DNA from: Cheilinus undulatus
Lineage: Eukaryota > Chordata > Actinopteri > Labriformes > Labridae
Direction: 5' to 3'
Length of the DNA stretch: 64,000 nucleotides
Assembly: GCF_018320785.1 (NCBI RefSeq)
Contig: NC_054867.1
Coordinates: 27,283,855-27,347,854, forward strand
Shown: piece after piece, positions 31,922-43,154 of the stretch
Position numbering within the stretch: position 1 is the stretch's first letter
Layout: each line of letters starts with the position of its first letter
Notes under the pieces: generated by a model
What the model was told of the DNA's origin: nothing
Database searches by the model: none
Seen by the model: the letters and a program-made list of their open reading frames with translations, nothing else
Made by a program: the position numbers and the translations under genes

Positions 31922-33257
31922 TACAGTGCCTATAAAATGTTTTCACCCCCCTGAATGTTTTACCCTTTATTGATTTAAATAAATCACTTATGGTCCTTAT
32001 AAGTTGGCTTTTTGAACAAAAGGTTATTTAAAAAAAATAACTCTTAATGTCAGAGTGAAAACCAATTTCTATAAAGGAGTGCCAATCAAATAAAAATATG
32101 TAATATGAAATTAGTGACTGCATAAATAGTCACCCTGTGGTCACCTGTGTCTGAAAGGCTAGTCAGTATTCCTGGCCACCATTACACTATGAAGACAAAA
32201 GAGCAAAGTTTAATGAAAAGTAAGAGTCAGGGGATGGATACAAAAAAAATCCATGGCACTGAACATCCCACTGAGTTCAGTTAAATCCCCCATCAAGAAA
32301 CTGAGGGAATATGGCACATGTAGAGCTGCCTAGATCAGGCCATCCTCTCATATTTAATAACTGTGCAAGAAGGAGACTAGTGAGGGAGGCCAAAAAGATA
32401 CCTATGACTACATTAAAGATGTTCTTCACCAGTCAAAGCTTTATGGGAGAGTGGCAAAAAAACAACTGCTGAAGAAAACTCATTAAATCTCTACTAGAAT
32501 TCACCAAAAGGCATGTGGGGACTCCACCATCAAGAAGAAAGCTCTTTGGTCTGTTGGGACCTAATTTTATGCTTTTTGGCCATCAGACAAGATACTGTGT
32601 TTGGCAGACCTCAAACACTGCACATCACTACAAACACACCATCTTTACTGTGAAGCATGGTGGCGGCAGCATCATGCTTTGGGGATGCTTCTTGGCAGCT
32701 TGCCCCAGAGAGCTTGTAAAGGTAGAGAGTACCGTTGAGGCAAAATGCAGGAAAATCCTGGAGGATTCAGTCTGCAAGAAAACTATGGCTTGGCAGCAGA
32801 TTTATTTTCCAGCAAAACAATGACCCGAAGCATACAGTGAAAGCTACACAGAAATAGTTTGAAGATAATAAAGTGAACGTTCTGGAGTGGCTGAGTCAAA
32901 GCCCAAACCTCAATTCAAGAGAATCTGTGGCTGGACTTGAAAAGGGCTGTTTATGCCAGATCCCTGTGCAACCTGACAGAGCTTGAGCAATTCTACAAGA
33001 AGAATGGAGAAAAACTGAAGTGTCCAGATGTTGAAGCCTGATTGAGACCTATCCACACAGACTCAGTGCTGAGATAGCAGCCAAAGGTGCAGCTACTAAA
33101 TACTGACTTGAAGGGAGTAAATATTTATGCAAACCTTTAGATTATATAATCTAAATTAACTGACATTACTTTGTGGAAATCTGTTGTCACTTTGACAGTA
33201 CAGTTGTTATGTCCAAAATTATAATGGATATGACTGATTTGTAAAAGCAATAAAAGG
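31922..33257 (+). mobile_element. Tc1-like transposon relic, right end lost
   Basis: Left end TA then CAGTGCCTATAAAATG at 31924, the same terminus as the elements at 8.2 and 52.3 kb. A degenerate transposase follows: the start near 32190 (ATGAAGACAAAAGAGC), HGGGSIMLWGCF at about 32660, and a broken QQNND-like segment near 32815. The expected right inverted repeat is absent: after AAGCAATAAAAGGG the sequence turns into GATA repeats. Confidence 0.85.

Positions 33258-33339
<82 letters not shown>
33258..33339. repeat. GATA tetranucleotide microsatellite
   Basis: About twenty perfect GATA units, starting where the right terminal repeat of the Tc1-like relic should be. The 69-codon frame with repeated SIYL on the minus strand is only this repeat translated. 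Confidence 0.95.
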
Positions 33340-34385
33340 CGAACATGTGCTGCCCTCTGGTGGATCACATTCATTACAACTACAGTATATTAATACTGTT
33401 TATCATGGTTGTCTCAGATAAAAATTAAAAGCAATGAAACAAAGTAGCATCTTGAGGTCATGTAAATGACCAGATACAGTAATAAAATATCAATTTATTA
33501 ATTTATTCAGTACAAAGGAGCACCATGAGCTTAAGCATTAACATAAAATCACACATAATGCCAAGATGTGCCTGATAAACTGTTTTATTGCAAGGCTCAT
33601 TAAGAAATCTTTTTATCTTTGAACTAAAAGAAAAAATACAACCAGTATGAAAAAAAATGTTGAAATGAAATGGAACTCTTAAAATTTAGTCACAAAAACC
33701 AAGAATATGCAGATAAAGCCAAAAAGGACTGTTAAGCATCTCATTTATCATGGATTAAAAGCTCCTGAGAGGAATTCTCAACTGGTAATGAAATACAGTG
33801 AAATTGATTCTGATATGTCCTCTTTATAGATATATTTTAACACTGCCTGTGGGTGTTAGCTGGGATTAATGGCACGCTGCAGTCACAACCTTTATTAAAA
33901 AGGAATTCTGATGAGTGATATGTTTTTTAGTTTAAATAAAGTATGACAGTTAAAAAAAAAAAAACAACAAACACTGGTCACACATGAACAGTCCACATCA
34001 GTGAAGAATAAAGAGCTCACAAACTAAAAGCTCCTTACAGGAGCTGTAAGTATTATTTAACAGCTCTTCTTGGTTTTTGTCTGTACTTCAGCCAGTGCTG
34101 AATATAAACATTTTTTTACAAGACCATAATGATCTAAGCTTTTCTATTAATTTCTTATAAAAAATAAGAAATAATGTTAAGTTATAACAATCTGAGAAAA
34201 ACAGCTATGATGTGAGATACAAAGCATTTTTTCCTCAGACTAACCGTCTGTCTTTTCATCTTCAAAAGCACATAAACGAAACGGCACTTAGAAAGGCACT
34301 GTTACATCTCTTCATTCCTTCCTCTCCAAAGACATCAGAGAAAAGCTTGAATAAGTGGGACAGTGTTTCAGTCAAGTAGCTTCGG
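33340..34385. other. sumf1: Intergenic and sumf1 3' region
   Basis: AT-rich DNA after the sumf1 stop. It contains minus-strand AATAAA at 33891-33896 and 33584-33589, either of which could end the sumf1 transcript; no other feature is seen. Confidence 0.4.
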
Positions 34386-34487
34386 TCACAATTGTTTCTG
34401 AGAGATGCATCGAAAACCAAGATTTGAGGCAGAACTGTCTGGAGTGTTCTGACTCCGGGCTGCACATCTGTATCTGTAACAGTAGGA
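34386..34487 (-). CDS. sumf1: sumf1 coding exon 9 and stop
   Basis: Residues 323-355: [20 protein letters not shown], then SNLGFRC and a short divergent tail ISQKQL before TGA. It carries catalytic C325 and disulfide cysteines C330 and C349. The open frame in the next register over the same bases is not the gene. Confidence 0.94.
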   Translation of the reverse strand, partial: SYCYRYRCAARSQNTPDSSASNLGFRCISQKQL

Positions 34488-37400
34488 CTAGAGGAGAGAG
34501 AGAGAGAAGACAGGAAAACTTCTAGTTAATACATTGATTATTTCGAGCCTGTGATGACTATCATACAGTTATCATTATCTGCTTTATTTCAGTTGTTGAT
34601 TTCAGACCGCCGTTTCTTTATTCTTCATCTTGTTCTCAGCCTGTTTGCAAACATTCATCCAGCATGTCTGACTGTTTTCCTCTCACCCTTATCACATGGT
34701 CTGCTCATATAAAACAAGCAGGCCGCTGTGCTTGGGACTGATTTAGCATCCAATTAGTCACATTCCCATGGCAACCAATGCTGATGGCGAGCAAACTAAA
34801 ATGGTCACCAGTGGGCGGCTCAGATCATGCTGGAGATAGAGTAGGTTCACCGTATGCATTAGTATGAACACTTTATTGTGCCATGCTGCTGTGTGAGAAC
34901 TAACATAGGTAAGAGTCACAACCAGGCAAAGAAGTGAAGAGGAAAAGAGATGGCATTTTTTTATTACAGAGCTCTGCTGCTTCTCTCAGAGGATTTGTCA
35001 GAGCTGTTGTTAAAGTTTAGTGTAACAATTTCTAAATGTCAAGTCAGAAACATTTCATTTTCACCATTACACACAGTAAAAAACAACTCAGTGCACACAA
35101 AAAAATATTCCGAAGTGTTCTATTTTGGCCATGGAAACCCATTCCACGATGCTCCTGGCACACAGTTTCTGTGTGTTGACGCTGCTCTGTGATTTTTTCT
35201 GGCTTCCTGGCTGAGTTGCTGTTGTTCCTAAACGCTTCCACTTTCTAATAATATCCCTCAGTGGAATATCCAGCAGGAATGAATTTTGAGTCTTATTGCA
35301 AAGGTGGCATCCACCATATGACTGAGCTTGAAGTCACTGACCTCCTCAGAACGCCCCACTTTGTATTCCAAATGTTTGCAAATGGAGACTGCATAGCTAG
35401 GGTGCTTGATTTTATAAACCTGTGGCAACATGTCTGATTGAAACCTGAGTTCAGTAATTAACAGTTGTGACAAATTGTGTCTATATGGCATATCTCTATG
35501 CACACTTGGGCTGCTATTTAAAACATTATTTTCTATATTAAGATGATGACCCCAACCGTTTAATTGAGAATAATTACTATCAAAGTGCTGCAGTTGCTCT
35601 CTCCTTTACCTTGTGGCACATGTATGATCCTCCCTTCTTTACTTTGTCTTTGCCTAATGGAGGACCTGTCTGAAGTACAGAAAAAAATTATCACATCATC
35701 AGGAAAAAAGCTACACCATAAAAACTCAAAGAACAGAGATAACGTGTTCTTACTGGGTTTATTTGCCGGTCTGTGGTGTGAATCACAGTCCACCAGTCTG
35801 AGGTCCATTCCCACGCATTACCAACCATGTCATACAGACCAAAACCATTAGCTGGGAAGGACATCACCTAAAGGGTAGACAGAGATTTGTGTCACATAAA
35901 AACTGTCTGATTAAAAACTTTATTAGAAGCCAGTGTTTGCTCAAAGGCTTTGAAGATAAACAGCAATATGTTGTAGTCTTAGTGGGCAGAATCATAAAAA
36001 AAGCAATTTCCCTCAGCAGCTCCACACCCTTAAAAGATTTTGTGCATGTGTTCATGATTGATAATTTCATACTGGTTCTTAAAGTCTCTCATTGTAGACA
36101 GAACAAATGCATTAATACCAACCAATTGTTATTCATGTGATATCTGGAAGCTGCTGCGACATTATAAACCTATGAGCTCTATCTAGGGTGCTTTTCATTT
36201 CCTGTCGATTCTGTGAGCTGGGGCTCAATTATAAAATCATTTTCTAGTTTATACCAATGTCTTAGGACTAGATATCTTTATCCCCAACCTGAAGTCTAAT
36301 CGGTCTTTAATACACTGATAATGAAAGCAAATCTTCATCTTTCTGTCTTGGATTTACCGGTGAGGTTTTCATGTACCCGTCCTCCCCAGAGTTGTGATTT
36401 GGGAACTCTCCCTGCCAGAGGTTGGCATAGTGTTCTCCTCTTGGGTTCAGCTTGTTTCCCCAGGGGTAAAGTCTACACGTGATAGAAGAAGATCAAGAAC
36501 TGAAATGTTTACAAACCACAGGCACTTTTGAATATTTAATAATCACATATTGGGTATGTATCTAACCTGTCTTTCAAGCCACCCCTGCAGGCGTACTCCC
36601 ACTCTGCCTCTGTGGGAAGCCTCTTATTGGCCCAGGAGCAGTAGGCAGCAGCATCCACCCAAGAAACATGGAGAACAGGGTGGTCGAGCCTACAGAAACA
36701 CAAGTTTTAAAGCTCCTTTTAGGTGTTTTTAGTTGGTAATGAAATGGACAGAAACACTAACGATTAATACTAATATGACCCAAAATGGCACATGAGACCA
36801 ACTTCAATAACAACTAGGGCTACAAGCAGCACTTAAGGGCCCTCACACCCTGGCGCATATTGGGGTGTGTGTCAACTGTGGACCTTTGGGAAGACTTGGG
36901 TGACAGCAAACTCTGTAGAGTGCTGCAGCACCGCAGAGATACAATATGTATCTTCTCAGGACTCTCATTAAATAGAAAAAATAAGCACACTGCAGTTTGT
37001 ATATGAAGTAGTACTTCCAATCAACAGTAGATGACATTACCACAATGGAAGAGGCTGATATGTAAAGGTGAACAAGACAGAACAAATATTCATTTTTTTA
37101 AAATACCAAAAAACAGGATGTATTTTGAAGGAGATGCTACTGGCTTCTTACAGTAGGTGGCAATCTAGCAAGCCATGAAATTTAACATTTAAATATGTAG
37201 AAAGGCAGACCCTGATCATACGTGAAATTTGAAGCAAATTGGATCTTTCATTTCAGAGTTCGGCCAACTTCCTGTGAAATTGCATGAAATTGAAATGCTT
37301 ACCATCGGAAGTGAGATTTTCTTTAACTAGATATGTCAGTGTGGTGGACAAATATTGGGGCCTCTCTGTCAAAATCTGAGCTTGATAAGTTCAACTCAGT

Positions 37401-40400
37401 AAGAGAAATAAAGAAATGGCCCAGTTGTGTCACTTCCTGTTGCCAGGAGGGGCAGCCTGAATTCACTGCTGCAGGGTGGGTGTCAAAGAAATTTACTTAC
37501 AGGGGGCACCAAAGTCAACAGTGAGCACTTGAGCTCTAAGAAAAAACAGATAGTTTTTGTCAGTTTAGCCAACCAAAACATATTTAGTAATAAAACAGGT
37601 GAACATTTAGGATAGGATCAAATGATTTCATGTCTTTACAAGAAAACAGGCCTTCTGATTTATTTCAGTTGTTCCATCTTTGGCTGCAGTAATGAATCCT
37701 TTTTGACATTATAGTAGTGCTGAGGATTGGAGACAAAGAATGCTGAGAGTTTAAACATGCTTTGAGTTATGTAAAATTATGAATACACAAAAATGGCTGC
37801 TGTTACCCCATCACTGACATACAGGAAATGTTCTGGCCCAGTGTATGTAGAGAATAAAATATATCAGTTACCCTATGTGTGTGAAAAAAGACATGCCAGT
37901 ATCATTTTGAGGGGGGCTTAAAAAGTTAGGCTTCTTCTGAAATAATAAACCAATGCCGAGACTGTATGTTGTCAAACACATCTTATGGTTTCTACAATAA
38001 GAAGAGTATCCTCTGACCTGTCTACTAATGATGAGTCGGGACCTTCTGGGTGCCTCCAATCAGCTCCTTTGACTGGCAGCCACCAGGGGGCAGCAGCAAC
38101 CTATTAACAAAGTGATGAAAACAACATCTGTTACAATGCCTCTGTTATATGCTTTGTTTTCTCTCTTGTACAAATGTCAAAATTAAAAAAAAAAAATCTT
38201 CAGTATGGCACAGAACTGCAATAGTTCTAATGCTCTCTGGTGATGCAGACCTAATGTGTACACAGCAGCTCCTCAGCCATATGATCATGCTGCACATGAC
38301 AGCTGAGATGGAGCGGCTAATGCCCTGCTGCCTGGCTTTCGTCTTGAGGAGGCCTGCTGCGCTCAGGCGTCTTGCAACCAATCTGTGAACTTTTTCAAGA
38401 CTCTTAAATAACAGTCTGAGGCCAAAAATATATGTGACCCCAGGCTGGTACTTTGAAGGCTTAGTGCGCATACACTGCTCTAAAGATGTTCAAATACATG
38501 GCAACTGCATGGAGAACACCAAAGGGACAAACTTTTTTTTTTTTTTACAATTAATGCTTTTTCTCTCTTCTTGATTTCTTAAATAACTGCCAAGTTTGTA
38601 TATTTTCCAATTAGCAGGAAATATTAAAAAAAATCAGTGCCTTCAGTAATGCATAGCATAGATCAATTCTCTTAATATAGTGAAGCTCCAAATGAATGGT
38701 CATTCATATTAATGCAGTAAATTGTAGTGTTTGTCAATGCTTTTTTCAGGTTTGAATGGAGCAGCAACAGAGCAAATCTGATACAGATGCCCTCTCTTAC
38801 TTTAAGTTGTACTTTTAGAAAGTGTATGTGAAATACCATAAGCACACTATAAAAGAAAATGTTTTAAAGTAAAATACATCAGGAAATCTGGAAGGCAATG
38901 GCAAAAAAATTAAATAAAATTAATACTGGTAGCAACTTCAAATTCAGTCAGTCAGTCAGTCTTTGTTTAAATAGTAGTGCCAATTCACAATCAAAGTCAT
39001 TTTGAGATGCTTTCCAAAGAGGGCTTTTCTAGACTGTAATTATAATTATGATTATGATAACAAAAACTACTACTAATAATAATTAATATTATTATAGTAG
39101 TTTTAATAATTAAATAATTATAGTAATGCGGAATATTGTTATACTAATAGTAAAAATAATAATGATAATAATAATAATAGTGACAATTATATTATTATTA
39201 CTGTAGTTATAATAATAAGAAATAAGATGAGGATTGATATTATAATGATAACGATAATAATAATAATATTAATATCAATAATAATAATGATAATTATAAT
39301 AATGAAAATAATGACAAGGAGAAGAAAAAGAAGTCTGTAGTTGTCAGTAGTTCTCCCCAAAAAACATTTATTGTCCTTCTCTATTTATTTCTTATATGTG
39401 ACACTACTACAATGGCCTCTTAAACATAAAACATTAGAAATTATTATTTTTGAAAAAAAACAAAACAAGAAGGAAACCATACTTACTGCCTGTGTGATTT
39501 TTTCTTTGACAGTCTCGCTCAAAAGTCCCTCAAATACAAATGAGTCTTCAAATTTCTCTGCCTGTAAGAAAAAACACAAGAAAGATTAAACATTTAACTG
39601 AAAAATAACATTTAAATGACCTTTGCCAAAGATTTTATTTATTTTGCATTTAATTGCGTGATTAATACATTGGAACAAATAATGACTAAAGTTTCTGATT
39701 CAAAATCCGACTTAATGAATTTTAAATGTAATTATGCTGGGTAATTTCCCTTTATTTTATTAAAACTACTTTCTTCATGTAATCTCAAATTAGATTGATA
39801 ATCTTGGTGAGGCAGAGTCATGAATCCAACAGGCATTGTCAAATTGTGAAAGGGCAATAAATATACATAAAAAGAACATTATAAACAGGCCTGGTTAATG
39901 AGAAACACAAACATTTGAAAAATATGAAAAATAATTTAAACAATTATTGATAAAATATTGCTTTTTAAATGAATCATTTCGGTCAGGGGTGTTAGCCAAT
40001 GGGTGAGCAGAAAGCTCATAGTTTGAATGACACAGAAAAGAACATGCTTAATTTAGAGAAATAATCATCTAAAAAATGTGTGTTTTTGTAGTAAAGCATG
40101 AATCCTTAAATACACTGTAACATGTGTTAATAGTTATGAAGATAGAGTATTTATTCATACCTGAGTTATGTACCCTGTGGCCTCAACAAAGCTCTGAAAC
40201 TGTCTATTGGTGACTTCATGGATGTCCATGGAGAAGGAGTCCACATGGACCAGCCTCTGAGGACCCTCACCATCAGCAGGGATACCCGGGTCGTCTGTTC
40301 CCATCAGGAACTCCCCTTCAGGAATCAGGACCATCTGTGTACAAGAAATACAATTTTTACAGACAAGCCATCAAATGAATCTGTCAAGATCAAATACTGT

Positions 40401-42513
40401 CACAGAATGTATTATTCTGAGTAAAGATGGATTCAAGTAGAATGAGTAAGGCTTTTTAATCAATACAAGCTGATGGCAAAGCCTACAGGAATTAAAAGGT
40501 ACAAATACTGTGGATTTAAAAGGTCATATAAGAATTCAAGAAATTAAATTATGAAGAATAAAAGCCAGAAGAGGAAAAGCTATGTTGCAATACCTATCCT
40601 GTACTGAGACACCAAATGTCATGTCACTTCCCCCATCTGCCATAACATTATGACTACCTATGCATAGAATCTAACAGAGCCCTCTGTTTACAGCACTAAC
40701 CAATAAATATTTTAGTATGACACAAATACATGTAAGTCTATACACCACAATAGTACAGTGGTGAGGGGTACAAAGGATCCTGAGATTAGAAAAAATATAT
40801 GACTATGAAACAGATGGGATCATTTGCACCAGGCAGCTAATTCAATAGTCAGAAGTGGAACACAACTAGCCTGATTGCATTTACTCAAACTACTGTGACT
40901 GAGTAATTCTTTAGGTACTTGTATTTTTGGAGTAGCTTTTGGGGTATTTGTACTTTTTTTTAGTACATTTTGAAATCATTACTTTTACGTAGTAAGACTA
41001 CACAGTAGCACATAGCAGGAAAATAATTCCACGTCACATCCCAATCAGCTGATGGACACAGCGAAAACGAAAGTGTTGAAATCCCAGTGATATACATTAT
41101 AGAGTTGATTTCAACTCAAAACGGTCTTCAGTGTTGGAGTTATTTGACAGCATTGATCTGCCAGCGTTAGGTCAACTCTGTCAAGAGTCAATCGTCTAAG
41201 GTCCATCCACTGTGATTTTGATATTGCCTGTTGTGATCCTTGCTTGGGTTCTTTTGGACATGTTTCAGTTATATTGTTGCTGTTTTTGATGCATTCACAT
41301 GAGTGACATTTGCCCCATGAGTAAAGTTATCCACTGATCCACTGAATCCCCACCTGTGACTTAAAGTGTTCCTGTAGGAGACATAGTGCATGTTCTTCAT
41401 CAGTATGCAGTGCTTTGCTATGAGGTTGACTCTGCTTTGTTCTTACTGCAACTCTGTCATATTGTAAAAAATTCAACATTTTAAAAAGTGTAGTTTAAAC
41501 ACATGTAGTATGGACCAATGTGAACACTTAATGTGTTAAATTTAAGAATATATTAGTTTTAATTAACACTGTTAATTCTTTAGTGTATTTTACTTAACTG
41601 AAGAGCTGTGACTTTACCTGAACAGCCTGGTTGGAGATCTATTCTCTTGTTGTGTATACCAATAAGAACAGATCATATACTCATTAGTGACTCAGGACTG
41701 AATTTTTACTTGAATACCATAGTCAGATACATTTTCCACCTCTGTCAATAGTGTCGTATTTAATTAAACTCCGTTCTTGTACGTGCTGCTTGAGAAGAGC
41801 AGATTTGCAGAAACTAACACATTTTCATTTTCTTTAGGTTGGGGAATTCCAGTCTTCTGTTAAATAGAATGAGACAATAAAAAATTACATGGTAACGAAT
41901 TTACAATATGAGAAAATCCCTTACCAGACTTAATGAAAATTTGAAATTCAGCCTACTGATCAGTTTTAAGTGTGTCATCAGGTCCCTGAGGCTACACATT
42001 TAATTTACGGTGAAGCTAAAATACAGTGGAAACTAGTGGTGTTCTGGTTAACAGTGTTACCGTGTTAACCGGAGACCTTTAGCAAAGAGTAGCCTCAGTG
42101 GTTGTCGTGGTCACAACAGATGTTGAAAACTAGACTAGTCTGCGAATGCTTCTTTGTTTATTTTTCCGTTACGCTTATGGACTATGAAAAAGGTCGCACT
42201 TTATACCGTTACACTGGTCAGGTGAATCGTTTGCTTCTTATCCAATCTATCTACCTTGTGTCCGACTAAATGAACACAGCTACATATTTACCTGACTTTG
42301 TATTTCATCCTCCGTTTCCTGAGCCTCGGACAGCCCCTCATTGGCGCCTTTGGAGTATTTTTGAGCTGCTGGCTCTGTTTCCTCCTCCAAAGGCTCTTCA
42401 GCAGTGGCTCTCTTTAGTTTGTCACAGCCGCAGCTCGATGACTCCTCTTCGGCCGCAGTTTGAGAGAAACACAGACAACTCAAAAGGAAAAGAAACGCTA
42501 AATTACGAACCAT
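34386..42513 (-). CDS. sumf1: Formylglycine-generating enzyme (sulfatase-modifying factor 1), complete, nine exons
   Basis: ER-lumen enzyme that oxidises the active-site cysteine of newly made sulfatases to formylglycine. The coding exons are 42292-42513, 40161-40334, 39487-39561, 38018-38100, 36567-36689, 36358-36472, 35754-35867, 35610-35669 and 34386-34487. Each has AG/GT borders and all join in phase to 355 residues (human 374). The protein has a signal peptide (about 1-20), the N-terminal CGC motif (C28, C30) and the full FGE-sulfatase fold (75 to the end). The catalytic cysteine pair is C320 and C325 (human C336 and C341) with S317. The disulfide cysteines C202, C219, C330 and C349 match human C218, C235, C346 and C365. 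Oddities: the human N-glycosylation site in FVNSTGY is FVEATGY here, and the C-terminus ends ISQKQL instead of AADRLPTMD. Possible poly(A) signals lie at 33891-33896 or 33584-33589. The gene is divergent from itpr1 and convergent with lrrn1. Confidence 0.95.
35610..35669 (-). CDS. sumf1: sumf1 coding exon 8
   Basis: Residues 303-322, ending [10 protein letters not shown]. It contains S317 and the first catalytic cysteine, C320. The last residue is Lys where human has Arg. Sixty bases, phase 0. Confidence 0.94.
35754..35867 (-). CDS. sumf1: sumf1 coding exon 7
   Basis: Residues 265-302: [20 protein letters not shown], then WTSDWW. The [11 protein letters not shown] core is the strongest family signature. 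Donor CCA/GTAAGA, phase 0. Confidence 0.95.
36358..36472 (-). CDS. sumf1: sumf1 coding exon 6
   Basis: Residues 226-264: [20 protein letters not shown], then QGEFP. It aligns along its length with human [20 protein letters not shown]. Donor CCG/GTAAAT, phase 0. Confidence 0.95.
36567..36689 (-). CDS. sumf1: sumf1 coding exon 5
   Basis: Residues 185-225 plus two bases: [20 protein letters not shown], then [16 protein letters not shown]. It carries disulfide cysteines C202 and C219, spaced 17 apart as in human. The split codon at the 3' end gives Arg226. Confidence 0.95.
36812..37420 (+). repeat. Dispersed repeat, copy 2 (sumf1 intron 4)
   Basis: Starts AACTAGGGCTACAAGCAG and continues with GGGCCCTCACACCCTGGCGC, a familiar opening of a repeat seen across fish genomes, and matches the copy at 13.5-14.2 kb in opposite orientation. 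The right border is not sharp. Confidence 0.6.
38018..38100 (-). CDS. sumf1: sumf1 coding exon 4
   Basis: Residues 158-184 plus two bases. It encodes [20 protein letters not shown], a hallmark of the family. The exon ends in AG, which combines with the first G of the next exon to give Arg185. Confidence 0.95.
39020..39320. repeat. ATA/AAT-rich simple sequence
   Basis: Imperfect AAT, ATT and GATAAT repeats for about 0.3 kb in sumf1 intron 3, just 3' of the exon 3 donor. Confidence 0.85.
39487..39561 (-). CDS. sumf1: sumf1 coding exon 3
   Basis: Residues 133-157, [16 protein letters not shown] and onward, nearly identical to human SUMF1 in this stretch. 75 bases, phase 0 at both ends, donor GCA/GTAAGT. 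Confidence 0.95.
40161..40334 (-). CDS. sumf1: sumf1 coding exon 2
   Basis: Residues 75-132, starting [17 protein letters not shown] and ending EATGYITQ, the start of the FGE-sulfatase domain. Phase 0 at both ends: acceptor ACACAG, donor CAG/GTATGA. In place of the human sequon NST there is EAT at 125-127. Confidence 0.95.
40850..41744. mobile_element. Non-autonomous hAT-type element
   Basis: Flanked by a perfect 8-base duplication, TCAATAGT, at 40842-40849 and 41745-41752. Ends are inverted (CAGAAGTGGAA on the left, complement of the right CAGAGGTGGAAAATG). An 8-base duplication with CAG termini is the hAT signature. The 895-base interior has no transposase; it contains the GTACTTGTATTTTTGGAGTA type of sequence frequent in fish. 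It lies in sumf1 intron 1. Confidence 0.85.
42292..42513 (-). CDS. sumf1: sumf1 coding exon 1
   Basis: Residues 1-74. It holds the hydrophobic leader after MVRN, then SSCGC, which matches the N-terminal cysteine motif of human SUMF1, and QKYSKGAN, which aligns with human HRYSREAN. The donor is CAG followed by GTAAAT and the phase is 0. The frame runs three codons into the intron. Confidence 0.93.
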
Positions 42514-42889
42514 CCTGGCAAGACACAGCTCATGTTGTCACTTTCACTTCCGCAGTGTGACGTAGTGTGTCAGCTGGTAGAGTGTGAGAAAGTTTAACTC
42601 TTTCTTTCCCGAATACCAGCTTGTATAGTTCATATCTTAATTTCAAAATGTTACAGTGAAAATTGCTTCCAGTTACACCAGATGCCTTTTACCACCTGAA
42701 AAAAAACAAACATGAAATTTGTTTAACCTATGTATCCTTGTTATAAAAAGAGCTAGGTCATTCAAATAACATATTTTTAGCCACCTTGACAGTAAAATGC
42801 TTGTGCTGGATGAGATGACAAAATTAAGATATTCCTTGGTGGAGGGGGTATAACCACATTCATTTCCCAGCTTTCATCACAACTACCGC
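42514..42889. promoter_or_regulatory. Divergent promoter interval between sumf1 and itpr1
   Basis: About 0.4 kb separates the sumf1 ATG (minus strand) from the GC-rich block taken as the itpr1 first exon (plus strand). Just upstream of sumf1 are an ETS-type site (CACTTCCGC, 42545-42553, reading GCGGAAGTG on the minus strand) and a CRE-like TGACGTA (42558-42564), 6 bases apart. Such sites are common in TATA-less promoters. Bidirectional use is inferred from the head-to-head layout. Confidence 0.45.
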
Positions 42890-43154
42890 CTGAGACGACG
42901 AAGAAGAAGAAGTGGCAGCCAGCCAGGCAGCTCAGCCAACCAGTGTGCTGCCTGCCTCAGTGAACGCAGCCTCGGAGCACCCACAGGCGCAGCAAAGTGA
43001 TACAGCTGTCAAAAATACAAGAAATAAACTGGATTATTGGAGTCGCTGACGGCTGGAGCTCGCCCTCGGCTCGTCGGAAGAGGAAGAAGCAGCAGTCATG
43101 CTCTCCTAGCCGCTGCAGAGGGAGCTGAACAGCCCAGTGTTTAGAACAACCGAG
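42890..43154 (+). other. itpr1: Probable noncoding first exon of itpr1
   Basis: A GC- and CpG-rich block with GAAGAAGAAG and GCAGCCAGCC stretches ends in the donor CGAG/GTAAAG at 43154/43155. It lies 5.7 kb upstream of the exon with the itpr1 start codon, on the same strand, and that exon has a short 21-base leader needing an upstream exon. The start of the block is not defined by sequence. Confidence 0.5.

Noticed and set aside
33137-33346. Repeated SIYL reading frame
   Set aside because: Translation of the GATA microsatellite.
34262-34465. 67-codon open frame, minus strand, at the sumf1 end
   Set aside because: Wrong register of sumf1 exon 9; the correct frame gives SYCYRYRC and ends at 34386.
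42270-42560. 96-codon open frame, plus strand
   Set aside because: Antisense shadow of sumf1 coding exon 1.
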